Of a DNA stretch of 64,000 bases, positions 1-9,879 are shown in pieces. The position numbers and the translations under genes are program-made. Numbering within the stretch: position 1 is the first letter of the stretch; every line of letters begins with the position of its first letter. The notes beneath the pieces are model-generated. The model did no database searches, was not told the DNA's origin, and worked only from the letters and a program-made list of their open reading frames with translations. This DNA comes from Mesorhizobium muleiense (lineage in GTDB: Bacteria > Pseudomonadota > Alphaproteobacteria > Rhizobiales > Rhizobiaceae), in NCBI RefSeq assembly GCF_900099905.1, contig NZ_FNEE01000013.1:1-64000 (forward strand). Reading direction: 5' to 3'.

Positions 1-276
1 GGCAAGGGGGTTCTCGAGGAACTGGATCGCTGGGTACGGCGCAGGTTGCGCTGCATCCTGTGGCGGCAATGGAAACGGCCATGCACCCGGTTCATGCGGC
101 TGATGCAGCGAGGATTGACGGAGCAGCGTGCGCGTGACGGGGCCTCAAACGGCCGCGGCCCGTGGTGGAATGCCGGGGCCAGTCATATGAGCGATGCCTT
201 CCGCAATGCCTTCTTCAACAAGCTCGGGCTGATCTCGCTTCAAAACGAGCTTCGACGCCTAAACCACGCTTCATGA
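1..276 (+). CDS. ltrA: Group II intron reverse transcriptase/maturase, C-terminal fragment
   Basis: The reading frame is open from base 1 to the TGA at 274-276 and gives the last 91 residues of a group II intron-encoded protein. The stretch LEELDRWVRRRLRCILWRQW followed by NGRGPWWNAGASHM is the typical C-terminal maturase (X domain) and tail of bacterial intron proteins. These proteins splice their own intron RNA and copy it at new DNA sites. The reverse transcriptase domain is upstream of the window. The protein stops directly before domain V, as is normal for this family. The Met codon at 46 is internal and not the true start. Confidence 0.85.
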   Translation, partial: GKGVLEELDRWVRRRLRCILWRQWKRPCTRFMRLMQRGLTEQRARDGASNGRGPWWNAGASHMSDAFRNAFFNKLGLISLQNELRRLNHAS

Positions 277-347
277 ACCGCCGTGTACGGAACCGTACGC
301 ACGGTGGTGTGGGAGGGGGGACGCCGCAAGGCTCCCTCCCACCCGAT
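1..347 (+). mobile_element. 3' end of a group II intron (truncated by window edge)
   Basis: The segment contains the last part of an intron-encoded reverse transcriptase/maturase. Directly after its stop codon comes a structured sequence (about 275-318) resembling group II intron domain V, in which a GAACCGCCGTG arm is answered by CACGGTGGT. A GGGAGGG/CCCTCCC stem at 311-340 fits domain VI. The intron 3' boundary is placed at about 341-347, just past this stem, but the exact splice site cannot be fixed without the exon or intron start. The rest of the intron lies outside the window. Confidence 0.8.
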
Positions 348-399
348 CGTGCCCTCAGAGCGTCACGGCGGTACAGAACCTTTGATGGCGGAGCGAGGC

Positions 400-557
400 G
401 CCCCCCTCTGTCCTGCCGGACATCTCCCCCACAAGGGGGGAGATTGGCCGCCACCACCGCCTTCGCGAACCGCCACCGTTGCAAGAGCGAGCGGTGCGCC
501 AAAACTGCCGATCTCCCCCCAAGTGGGGGAGATGTCCGGCAGGACAGAGGGGGGCGC
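400..557. repeat. Palindromic intergenic repeat, family A, copy 1
   Basis: Two long arms face each other: CCCCCCTCTGTCCTGCCGGA at about 401 and its reverse complement TCCGGCAGGACAGAGGGGGG at about 534. Each arm also contains its own CTCCCC...GGGGAG hairpin. The trailing GCGAAGGATCACT motif recurs after the second copy at 58070-58224, which marks this as an interspersed element rather than a chance palindrome. The arms are close to identical between copies and the spacer differs. Confidence 0.85.
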
Positions 558-754
558 GAAGGATCACTACAGATCTGCATTTATCCTGGTCCGCTGCATT
601 CTTGGGCTGATGTCCGGGATAAATCCCGGGGTCTGCGCCCGCGTCGCTTCGCTCCTTGCTCCGCCCCAGGACGCCGAAGCGACAGGCGTTTCCGCCAATC
701 GCCAAGGTATACAACGCACGCACATGTAACCTGCGCCGGCCGTCGCAGAGGTGC

Positions 755-947
755 CGATCAGCGTCACCAATGTCACCGTGAAGGCGGCGAGGATGCCGGC
801 GTCGTCACCTACAGTGACCACGGCTATTCGCTGGGGACGGTGCTGGTAACCGCGCATCTGCGGCTGCCGTTCACGCACATGCCGACACGCGCGGTGGTGT
901 CGGCGATGCCGTTCTTCGATCCTGACGGGGCGAGGCTGAAAGCGTAG
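755..947 (+). pseudogene. Possible 3' remnant of an unidentified gene
   Basis: A frame ending with TAG at 945-947 reads GEDAGVVTYSDHGYSLG and then a hydrophobic tail ending FFDPDGARLKA, which looks like genuine protein sequence. In the frame upstream it dissolves into repeat-derived sequence, and a neighbouring frame reads VPISVTNVTVK just before, suggesting a frameshift. I do not recognise the family. It may be a decayed C-terminal fragment left beside the intron and the repeat, or chance. Otherwise I see no gene between the intron and amiC. Confidence 0.25.
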
Positions 948-1121
948 TCTAGCTGTGGCTCCAGCCAGCCGCCGAGGTAAGATTCAAAGCAAAACCCGCC
1001 CGTTAGCGCAGGTGCGTCGCGCAGGCGGGACACGCCATTTCCGGATAGGACGAGTTTCTCTGCGAGACCCCTCGCGCAACCAGACGCAACGCGGTCACTT
1101 TCCCGGCCTCCACTTTCCCGC

Positions 1122-1149
1122 TTGACTGACCCGCCGTACCGAATACGCT
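1122..1149 (+). promoter_or_regulatory. Sigma-70-like promoter of the amide operon
   Basis: TTGACT at 1122-1127 and TACGCT at 1144-1149 are separated by 16 bp. Transcription would start near 1156, leaving a leader of about 95 nt before the preferred amiC start. That leader is almost filled by two hairpins, as expected if the downstream AmiR protein controls read-through. Confidence 0.55.
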
Positions 1150-1162
1150 AATGGCGAAAATA

Positions 1163-1240
1163 CCGGCTCCGACCGCCGGGCGGCAAAAATGCCTCGTATG
1201 CCTCGCCTTCCGCGGCGGCGGCTGCGGGGCATTGTTATTT
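1163..1240 (+). promoter_or_regulatory. Leader hairpins, putative AmiR antitermination site
   Basis: A small hairpin (CCGGC 1163-1167 with GCCGG 1175-1179) is followed by a longer one. In the longer one AATGCCTCG at 1188-1196 pairs with CGGGGCATT at 1225-1233, with one G-U pair and further internal GCC/GGC pairing. The longer stem runs into GTTATTTT, giving a terminator-like shape directly before amiC. ANTAR proteins such as AmiR prevent termination at leader hairpins. The exact AxxGxx hexaloop pair of the known ANTAR target was not identified here, so the role is inferred from position. Confidence 0.5.
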
Positions 1241-1251
1241 TGGGGATTTGC

Positions 1252-2379
1252 TTGGGACGGCGCATCGAGATCGGCATCCTTTACTCGCGGTCGGGCAACT
1301 ACCGCCTGCTGTCCGAATCCTGCCGTTCCGGTGCGATGACGGCCATCGCCGATGTCAATGCCGATCCCGCCATCCCGATCGAATTCGTTCCGGTCGAACG
1401 CGACCCTCAGGGCAACATCGATGGCTACGCGACGGGATGCGCCGACATTCTCGCCAGCAGCGGCGCGCGCCACATCATTGGCTGCATTACGTCATGGAGC
1501 CGCAAGGAGGTCATCCCGATCCTCGAGCGCGCGGGCGGCACGCTCTGGTATGCCTGTCCCTATGAGGGCTTCGAAGCGAACGAGCATGTCGTCTACATGC
1601 ATGCTTGCCCGAACCAGCATCTCGTTCCGCTGCTGGCCCATGTCGTGCCGCGCTTCGGCGCCAACGGTTTCCTGCTCGGCTCGAACTACATCTGGGGCTG
1701 GGAGACCAATCGTGTCGCGCGCGACCTGATCGCCGACGCCGGCGGCAAGGTTTTGGGCGAACGTTATCTGCCGCTCGGCGAGGTCGATGTCTCCAGGCTG
1801 ATCGCCGAGATCCATGCGACCCGGCCGGATTTCGTCCTGAACAACCTGATCGGCTCGTCGTCCTACGCCTTTATCACTGCCTATGCCGAGCTCGCCGAAC
1901 GCGACCCGCATTTCAGGCCGGAGCGCTGCCCGATCCTGTCCTGCAATCTCACCGAATGCGAGTTGCCGGCGCTCAACGGGGCGGGCAATGGTCACCTTTC
2001 CGTCGGGCCGTACTTTCACGATATCGCGGCAGCGGATCGCCAGGGCGATTCGGCGCCCTCCATCATGCCTGCCTCGTCCTTCGAGGCGGCCGCCTATGCC
2101 TCGGTGCGGACGCTTGCCGAAATCCTCGCCCGCAATCCCGGCGCACAATGGCCGGAGCTGCCCCGGGCCTTTGCCGGAACCTCGTTTCGAACCCCGCTCG
2201 GCGACATCTCCATCGATCCGCAAACCCAGCACGCCACCTTGCCGGTGCAGATCGGGCGCATCGAGGGGACCGCATTCAAGACCGTCACGCTGACCAAGGG
2301 TGTGGCGCCCGATCCCTATCTGTCCCGCTATGACCGGACCGAGACATTCGGCCGGCCACGCTTGAGGGTGGTCTCGTGA
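1252..2379 (+). CDS. amiC: AmiC-like amide sensor / negative regulator
   Basis: The 375-residue product is a periplasmic-binding-protein fold of the Peripla_BP_5/AmiC type without a signal peptide, so it should act in the cytoplasm. Typical stretches are RIEIGILYSRSG at the N-terminus, GCITSWSRKEV and GSNYIWGWE. AmiC binds short amides and sequesters the antiterminator AmiR. The upstream ATG at 1189 lies inside the leader hairpin, so the TTG at 1252, preceded by TTGGGGA, is preferred; that choice is an inference. The stop overlaps the GTG start of amiR (GTGA), so the pair is translationally coupled as in Pseudomonas amidase regulation. First gene of a seven-gene operon. Confidence 0.85.
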   Translation: MGRRIEIGILYSRSGNYRLLSESCRSGAMTAIADVNADPAIPIEFVPVERDPQGNIDGYATGCADILASSGARHIIGCITSWSRKEVIPILERAGGTLWYACPYEGFEANEHVVYMHACPNQHLVPLLAHVVPRFGANGFLLGSNYIWGWETNRVARDLIADAGGKVLGERYLPLGEVDVSRLIAEIHATRPDFVLNNLIGSSSYAFITAYAELAERDPHFRPERCPILSCNLTECELPALNGAGNGHLSVGPYFHDIAAADRQGDSAPSIMPASSFEAAAYASVRTLAEILARNPGAQWPELPRAFAGTSFRTPLGDISIDPQTQHATLPVQIGRIEGTAFKTVTLTKGVAPDPYLSRYDRTETFGRPRLRVVS

Positions 2380-2975
2380 GCAAGGTCCCGCGCATCCCGA
2401 ATCTCGGCGGCGCCAGGGCCTTTGTCCTGCATCGTCCGCATCCGACGGTGCTAGCTATCACGCGGCAATTGTCGGCCATTGGCCTCGAGACGGTCGGCTG
2501 CTGGCCGGAACTGCCGGCCGAGGCGCTCGCGGCGGACTTCGTTTTCTTCGATGCGGATCTCGGCTTCGATGAACAATTCCCCTGGACACCGGGCGAGGCG
2601 CCGATGCCGCTGGTCGCGCTGATCGGCTCCGAAGCGCCGGGCCGCATCGAGTGGGCGCTGTCACACAAGGCCGACGCCCAGTTGCTGAAGCCGGTCGGCA
2701 ATGCCGGCGTCTACAGCGCCCTGTTGATCGCACGGCAGAGTTTCGAGGCGCGCAAGCTTTTGGCAGGCGAGATATCGTCGCTTCGCCTGCGCGTCGCGGA
2801 GCGCCAGACCATCGTGCGCGCGGTGGAGGCCTTGTCGAAAGGTGCCGAGGACGGCCGCGCCTATGCGCAGCTGCGGTCGCTGGCGATGAGCTGGCAGATC
2901 AGTGTCGAGGAGGCCGCGCGCAGGATCGTGGCGATGACGGAAGAAGGCGGCGATGACCAGTCCCATCGCGCCTGA
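2376..2975 (+). CDS. amiR: AmiR-like ANTAR-domain transcription antiterminator
   Basis: This 199-residue protein starts at a GTG overlapping the amiC stop. Residues about 15-110 form a receiver-like domain with FVFFDADLG and LLKPV. Residues about 130-190 are an ANTAR RNA-binding helix bundle, with the characteristic AYAQLRSLAMSWQISVEEAARRIV. AmiR proteins bind hairpins in nascent RNA and let polymerase pass a leader terminator; AmiC holds AmiR inactive until an amide binds. A leader with terminator-like structure does precede amiC. The 3' end overlaps the following permease gene by 23 bp. Confidence 0.88.
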   Translation: MSKVPRIPNLGGARAFVLHRPHPTVLAITRQLSAIGLETVGCWPELPAEALAADFVFFDADLGFDEQFPWTPGEAPMPLVALIGSEAPGRIEWALSHKADAQLLKPVGNAGVYSALLIARQSFEARKLLAGEISSLRLRVAERQTIVRAVEALSKGAEDGRAYAQLRSLAMSWQISVEEAARRIVAMTEEGGDDQSHRA

Positions 2976-3861
2976 TCTTCCGGCAACCGGGCGCATCCCG
3001 GTCAAGCCACGCGCTGGCGTCTGGCGGCGCCTGGTCAAGCGTCCCCTGGCATTGATCGGCCTGGTGATCGTTGCCGTCGTCGTGGCCGGCGCCATCCTGG
3101 CGCCGTGGCTGACCGGCTACGATCCGAACGAGCAGATGTTCGACGGGCTGACGCTTGAAGGCGCGCCCCTGCCGCCGAATGCCAGCTTCTGGCTGGGCAC
3201 GGATCTGCTCGGCCGCGATCTGCTGACCCGCATCCTTTTCGGCGCACGCACCTCGCTGATCATCGGCATCGTCGCCAACGGCGTGGCGCTTCTGATCGGC
3301 ACGCTGGTCGGCGTCACCGCGGGCTATTTCCGCGGCTGGATCGGTGGCGCGCTGATGCGCTTCACCGATCTGATGATGGCCTTTCCGGCGCTGCTGCTCG
3401 CCATCTGCCTGGCGGCCGTGCTCCAGCCGAGCCTGTGGATCGTCGCCATGGTGATCGCACTGGTGAACTGGGTGCAGACCGCGCGGGTTATCTACACCGA
3501 GACCAGCTCGCTCGCCGAGCGCGAGTTCATCGACGCCGAGCGCACCATCGGGGCCAGCGCGCCACGCATCCTGTTTCGCCATATCCTGCCGCATCTGCTG
3601 CCGACGATCATCGTCTGGGGCACGCTCGGCATCTCGACCACGGTGCTGCTCGAAGCAACGCTCAGCTATCTCGGCATCGGCGTGCAGCCGCCGACCGCAT
3701 CCTGGGGCAACATCATTTTCGAGAACCAGACATATTTTCAGGCAGCGCCCTGGCTGGTCTTCTTTCCTGGTGCGGCGATCCTGGCGCTGGCGCTGGCCTT
3801 CAACCTCATCGGCGATGCGCTGCGCGACATCCTCGATCCGACGCAAAGGGGCCGGGCATGA
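2953..3861 (+). CDS. Peptide/amide-type ABC transporter permease (DppC-like)
   Basis: The 302-residue inner-membrane protein has an N-terminal membrane segment followed by GTDLLGRDLLTRILFGARTS, which is diagnostic of the DppC/OppC permease family. The EAA loop is near residue 205 (ERTIGASAPRILFRHILPH). It would form the translocation pore with the DppB-like partner. The start ATG lies inside the end of amiR and the stop overlaps the next start (ATGA), so translation is coupled. The order C before B and ahead of the binding protein is reversed relative to the classical dpp operon. The substrate is inferred from the AmiCR and amidase neighbours to be an amide or related small compound. Confidence 0.9.
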   Translation: MTSPIAPDLPATGRIPVKPRAGVWRRLVKRPLALIGLVIVAVVVAGAILAPWLTGYDPNEQMFDGLTLEGAPLPPNASFWLGTDLLGRDLLTRILFGARTSLIIGIVANGVALLIGTLVGVTAGYFRGWIGGALMRFTDLMMAFPALLLAICLAAVLQPSLWIVAMVIALVNWVQTARVIYTETSSLAEREFIDAERTIGASAPRILFRHILPHLLPTIIVWGTLGISTTVLLEATLSYLGIGVQPPTASWGNIIFENQTYFQAAPWLVFFPGAAILALALAFNLIGDALRDILDPTQRGRA

Positions 3862-4778
3862 TCGCCTATCTTGGGCGCCGCGTTATCCAGTCCGTGCTCA
3901 TCCTGCTCGGCGTCTCATTGATCACCTTTGCACTGCTCTACCTGCTGCCCGCCGACCCCGTCCGCCAGATCGCCGGCCGCAGTGCCACGCCCGAAACGGT
4001 CGAGAACATCCGCCGGCAGCTCGGCCTCGATCAGCCCTTCTTCATCCAGTACTGGCACTATCTGATCAGCCTGCTCAGCGGCGATCTCGGCCGCTCCTAC
4101 ATCCAGCGTTCAGAGGTCACGGAGCTCATCGTCTCGCGGCTGCCGGCAAGCCTGCTGCTGATGGTCGGCGCCATCCTTTGCGAGCTGGCGATCGGCCTGA
4201 CGATGGGCCTGCTTGCCGCCGTCAGGCGCGGCACCGCCACCGACCAGACGCTGATGGTCGCTTCCTTTGTCGGCGTCTCGGCGCCGCAATTCGTCGTCGG
4301 CCTGCTGCTCCTTTATGTATTCGCCGTGCAGCTCGGCTGGTTTCCGATCGGCGGTTACGGCACCTGGCGCCATCTGGTGCTGCCCTCGCTGACCATGGGG
4401 ATCCTCGGCGCCGGCTGGTACGCCCGAATGATGCGCTCGTCGATGATCGACGTGCTGCGCCAGGACTATATGCGGACCGCCCGCGCCAAGGGTCTTGCGC
4501 GCGGCGCCATCATTTTCCGCCATGCACTGCCCAACGCCATCCTGCCGGTCATCGCCATGATCGGCATCGACATCGGCATCTTCATGGGCGGCATCGTAGT
4601 GGTCGAAAGCGTGTTCGGCTGGCCCGGCATCGGCCAGCTTGCCTGGCAGGCCATCCAGCGCGTCGACATTCCGATCATCATGGGCGTCACCCTGGTTTCG
4701 GCCTTCGCCATCGTGCTTGGCAATCTCCTGGCCGACACCGTCGCACCGTTCATCGACCCGCGCATCAAGCTCAGATGA
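3858..4778 (+). CDS. Peptide/amide-type ABC transporter permease (DppB-like)
   Basis: The 306-residue protein begins MIAYLGRRVIQSVLILLGVS, the usual first helix of DppB/OppB permeases. It has the conserved external region (RRQLGLDQPFFIQYWHYL), about six membrane segments, and an EAA loop at RTARAKGLARGAIIFRHALP. The ATG at 3858 is chosen because it overlaps the preceding stop and gives a full-length family member; the frame remains open upstream but that part is a shadow of the first permease. It pairs with the preceding permease in the cytoplasmic membrane. Confidence 0.92.
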   Translation: MIAYLGRRVIQSVLILLGVSLITFALLYLLPADPVRQIAGRSATPETVENIRRQLGLDQPFFIQYWHYLISLLSGDLGRSYIQRSEVTELIVSRLPASLLLMVGAILCELAIGLTMGLLAAVRRGTATDQTLMVASFVGVSAPQFVVGLLLLYVFAVQLGWFPIGGYGTWRHLVLPSLTMGILGAGWYARMMRSSMIDVLRQDYMRTARAKGLARGAIIFRHALPNAILPVIAMIGIDIGIFMGGIVVVESVFGWPGIGQLAWQAIQRVDIPIIMGVTLVSAFAIVLGNLLADTVAPFIDPRIKLR

Positions 4779-4822
4779 AAACCAAAAAAAGACCGGTAAC
4801 AACCAGAGAAAGGGAACATGAG

Positions 4823-6466
4823 ATGAAGAAATTCTTGACCTCAACCGTTGCGGTATCGGCGCTCGCGCTGATGCTCGGCATGACTAGCGCCCGCGCCGAA
4901 CACGTCGTCGATCCGAACGCCAAGCCGGGCGGCGCGATCACCATTACCTACAAGGACGACGTCGCCACGCTCGATCCGGCCATCGGCTATGACTGGCAGA
5001 ACTGGTCGATGATCAAGACCCTGTTCGACGGGCTGATGGACTACGAGCCGGGCACCACCAATCTGCGGCCCGACCTCGCCGAGAGCTACGAGATTGCGCC
5101 CGACGGCAAGACCTTCACCTTCAAGCTGCGCCAGGGGGTGAAGTTCCACAATGGCCGCGAGATGACTGCCGACGACGTGAAATATTCGCTCGATCGCGTC
5201 ACCAATCCGAAGACGCAGAGCCCGGGCGCCGGCTTCTTCGGCTCGATCAAGGGCCATGAGGATGTAACTGCAGGCAAGGCGGAAAGCCTGGCGGGCGTCA
5301 CCGTCATCGACCCCTACACCATCAAGTTCGAGCTGACCCGGCCGGACGCCACCTTCCTGCATGTCATGGCCATCAACTTCTCGCATGTCGTGCCGAAGGA
5401 GGAGGTCGAGAAATACGGCGCGGATTTTGGCAAGCATCCGGTCGGCACCGGGGCTTTCAAGTTCGCCGAATGGACGCTCGGCCAGCGCGTCGTCTTCGAG
5501 CGCAACCCGGATTACTGGCACAAGGGCCTGCCGCATCTCGACAAGGTCACCTTCGAGATCGGGCAGGAGCCGATCGTGGCGCTGCTGCGGCTGCAGAAGG
5601 GCGAGATCGACGTGCTCGGCGACGTTATTCCGCCGGCCAAGTTCCAGGAGGTGATGGCCGATCCCGAGCAGAAGGCCCGTGTCGTCGAGGGCGGCCAGTT
5701 GCACACCGGCTACATCACCATGAACACCACCATGGCGCCTTTCGACAATGTGAAGGTGCGGCAAGCGGTCAACATGGCGGTCAACAAGGACCGTATCGTC
5801 CAGCTGATCAACAACCGCGGGGTGCCGGCCAACCAGCCGCTGCCGCCGTCGATGCCCGGCTACGACAAGGAATTCAAGGGCTATCCCTATGACGTGGCCA
5901 AGGCCAAGGCTTTGCTTGCCGAGGCCGGGCATCCCGATGGTTTCGACACCCAGCTGTTCGCCATGAACACCGATCCCAACCCGCGCATTGCCCAGGCGAT
6001 CCAGCAGGACCTGGCGGCAGTCGGCATCAAGGCCAGCATCCAGTCGCTGGCGCAAGCCAATGTCATCGCGGCCGGCGGCGACAAGGCCGGCGCGCCGATG
6101 ATCTGGTCCGGCGGCATGGCCTGGATCGCCGATTTCCCCGATCCGTCGAATTTCTACGGGCCGATCCTCAGCTGCGCCGGCGCGGTTCCGGGCGGCTGGA
6201 ACTGGTCGTGGTACTGCAACAAGGACCTCGACGCCAAGGCGGCGGAGGCTGACTCGATCGTCGATCCGGCCAAATCAGCCGAACGTGCCAGGATGTGGAG
6301 CGCGATCTACGGCAAGATCATGGAAGACGCGCCCTGGGTGCCGGTCTTCAACGAGCAGCGTTTCACCATGAAATCGCCCCGGATGGGCGGCGCCGACAAT
6401 CTCTATGTCGACCCTGTCCATATCCCGATCAACTACGACAATGTGTATGTGACCGATGTGCAATAA
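4823..6466 (+). CDS. ABC transporter substrate-binding protein, SBP_bac_5 family
   Basis: The 547-residue protein starts MKKFLTSTVAVSALALMLG and has a signal peptide ending near ARAEH, so it is exported to the periplasm. It has the SBP_bac_5 (DppA/OppA) layout: TLDPAIGYDWQNWSMIKTLFDGL, a YEIAPDGKTFTFKLRQGVKFHNG block, and the Y-W-FNEQRF C-terminal region. AGAGAAAGGGA precedes the start. It captures ligand for the adjacent permeases. The stop lies 11 bp inside the acetamidase gene, linking binding protein and enzyme in one transcript. Confidence 0.9.
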   Translation: MKKFLTSTVAVSALALMLGMTSARAEHVVDPNAKPGGAITITYKDDVATLDPAIGYDWQNWSMIKTLFDGLMDYEPGTTNLRPDLAESYEIAPDGKTFTFKLRQGVKFHNGREMTADDVKYSLDRVTNPKTQSPGAGFFGSIKGHEDVTAGKAESLAGVTVIDPYTIKFELTRPDATFLHVMAINFSHVVPKEEVEKYGADFGKHPVGTGAFKFAEWTLGQRVVFERNPDYWHKGLPHLDKVTFEIGQEPIVALLRLQKGEIDVLGDVIPPAKFQEVMADPEQKARVVEGGQLHTGYITMNTTMAPFDNVKVRQAVNMAVNKDRIVQLINNRGVPANQPLPPSMPGYDKEFKGYPYDVAKAKALLAEAGHPDGFDTQLFAMNTDPNPRIAQAIQQDLAAVGIKASIQSLAQANVIAAGGDKAGAPMIWSGGMAWIADFPDPSNFYGPILSCAGAVPGGWNWSWYCNKDLDAKAAEADSIVDPAKSAERARMWSAIYGKIMEDAPWVPVFNEQRFTMKSPRMGGADNLYVDPVHIPINYDNVYVTDVQ

Positions 6467-7396
6467 CTGCGACTACACCATCCACGGGCGCCATCACCAT
6501 TTCGGCTGGGACAATTCCTTTGTCCCGACTGAGCGGGTGGCGCCCGGTTCGACGATCGAGTTCCAGTGCCTCGATTCGTCGGGTGGCCAGCTTCAGCCCG
6601 ACAGCACCGTTGCCGACGTCGCTTTGCTCGACTTCGCCAAGGTGAATCCCGTCACCGGGCCCATCTATGTCGACGGGGCTGAGCCGGGCGACGCGCTGAA
6701 GATCACAATTGAGATGTTCAAGCCGTCCGGCTTCGGCTGGACGGCGAACATTCCGGGGTTCGGGCTGCTCGCCGACGATTTTCCGGAGCCGGCGCTGAAC
6801 ATCTGGACATACGACGCCGCCTCGCTCGAGCCGGCGCTGTTCGGCAAGCATGCGCGGGTGCCGCTAAAACCCTTTGCCGGCACCATCGGCAACGCGCCGG
6901 CTGAAATGGGTCTCCACTCGGTGGTGCCGCCAAGGCGCGTCGGCGGCAATCTCGACATCCGCGATCTCGCGGCGGGCACCACGCTCTATCTGCCGGTGGA
7001 GGTCGCCGGTGCGCTGTTTTCGGTCGGCGACACGCATGCCGCGCAGGGCGACGGTGAAGTGTGCGGCACGGCGATCGAAAGCCCGATGGATGTCGTGCTC
7101 AAGCTCGACCTGGTCAAGGATGCGCGGTTGAAGACACCGCGCTTCACCACACCGGGCCCGGTGACGCGCCATCTCGACGCCAAGGGCTATGAGGTGACGA
7201 CCGGCATCGGACCGGACCTGATGACGGGCGCCAGGGAAGCGGTCTCGCAAATGATCGACCTGCTTGCCGGCCGCTACGGAATGGACCCGGTCGAGGCCTA
7301 CATGCTGGTTTCGGTCTGCGGCGATCTCCGGATCAGCGAGATCGTCGACATGCCGAACTGGGTGGTGTCGTTCTACTTCCCGCGCTGCGTCTTCGA

Positions 7397-7400
<4 letters not shown>
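6456..7400 (+). CDS. Acetamidase/formamidase family amidohydrolase (FmdA_AmdA)
   Basis: The 314-residue cytoplasmic enzyme belongs to the FmdA/AmdA family that hydrolyses formamide, acetamide or related short amides to ammonia and the acid. Recognisable features are GRHHHFGWDN near the N-terminus, VTGPIYVDGAEPGDALKITI, a GDTHAAQGDGEVCGTAIE block around residue 190, and VSVCGDLRISEIVDMPNWVV at the end. It overlaps the binding-protein stop and its own stop overlaps the ATPase start. It is the metabolic enzyme of the operon and probably makes nitrogen available from an amide that AmiC senses. The exact substrate cannot be read from sequence. Confidence 0.88.
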
Positions 7401-9229
<1,829 letters not shown>

Positions 9230-9259
9230 CGTGCGCAACTGTCGGCATTCTTGCGAGGC

Positions 9260-9748
9260 TCAGAGCCACCGCCGCACGGTTTGCCGGTAGCCGCGATACG
9301 CATCGCCGAACCGCCGCTCGAGATAGGCCTCCTCACGGGCGACGACGCCGTAGCGGATCAGGATCGCCAGCGGCAGCGTGAGGACAAGGATCCAACTATT
9401 TTGCGCGGCCACGCCGATGCCGCCATAGATGAGGAACATGCCAAGGTAGATCGGATTGCGCGTCCAGCCGTGGATGCCGGTCGTCACCAGCACGCGCGTC
9501 GGCTCATTCGTCGGCACCGGCGTCGCCGCGCGGGAGAAATTGCGAATGCCCGCGGCGAAAAGCGCAAAACCGATCAGGATCAGCGCGCCGCCGATGATCC
9601 AGGTGACCAGCCCCGGAATCGGGAACGGCAAGCGCAGCAGGCGATCCAGCACGAAGCCAATCAGGAAAGCAGCGAGAAAGAGCAGCGGCGGTCTCGCGAT
9701 GACGCCTGCGGTTCCGCTGTCGGTTTGCCCAGCCTGGTCCATTGCCAT
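9260..9748 (-). CDS. Isoprenylcysteine carboxyl methyltransferase-family membrane protein
   Basis: The 162-residue integral membrane protein has three or four hydrophobic segments and the PEMT/ICMT signature: TTGIHGWTRNPIYLGMFLIYGG followed by REEAYLERRFGDAYRGYR near the C-terminus, where S-adenosylmethionine and the carboxyl substrate bind in the family. Bacterial members methylate unknown lipophilic substrates. GGGAGCAG lies a few bases before the ATG at 9748. The gene is divergent from a MarR regulator, with two operator-like repeats in the shared intergenic region, so it is likely that regulator's target. Confidence 0.82.
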   Translation of the reverse strand: MAMDQAGQTDSGTAGVIARPPLLFLAAFLIGFVLDRLLRLPFPIPGLVTWIIGGALILIGFALFAAGIRNFSRAATPVPTNEPTRVLVTTGIHGWTRNPIYLGMFLIYGGIGVAAQNSWILVLTLPLAILIRYGVVAREEAYLERRFGDAYRGYRQTVRRWL

Positions 9749-9799
9749 GTCTGCTCCCGCAGATGGCTAGGGCTACGAAGCCCATAGCCGCCTAGAAAC

Positions 9800-9842
9800 G
9801 ACAACCAAGGTGTCATTCTAAAAGTTGACAACCGTGGTGTCA
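9800..9842. promoter_or_regulatory. Two MarR-type operator-like repeats
   Basis: GACAACCAAGGTGTC at 9800-9814 and GACAACCGTGGTGTC at 9827-9841 are two copies of the same imperfect palindrome, 27 bp apart centre to centre, in the divergent region between the methyltransferase and MarR genes. The second is flanked by T and A to give TTGACA...TGTCAA. Two helical turns or more between copies and the position fit binding by the divergently encoded MarR protein. Confidence 0.6.
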
Positions 9843-9879
9843 ATCGCAGAAATTGGCACGAAATAGGAGAAAGAAAGCG

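Noticed and set aside
162-947. 261-codon open frame running from the intron end through the repeat.
   Set aside because: Its first two thirds are antisense or off-frame readings of maturase and palindromic repeat sequence; only the last 60 residues look protein-like, and they are listed as a possible remnant.
1189-1251. Upstream ATG giving a longer amiC (MPRMPRLPRRRL...).
   Set aside because: The added residues are basic and unlike AmiC family starts, and this ATG lies in the stem of the leader hairpin; TTG 1252 fits better.
2899-3846. 315-codon minus-strand frame opposite the first permease.
   Set aside because: It is Arg/Gln/Asp-rich, as expected for the antisense of a high-GC gene, and is fully covered by a clear permease gene.
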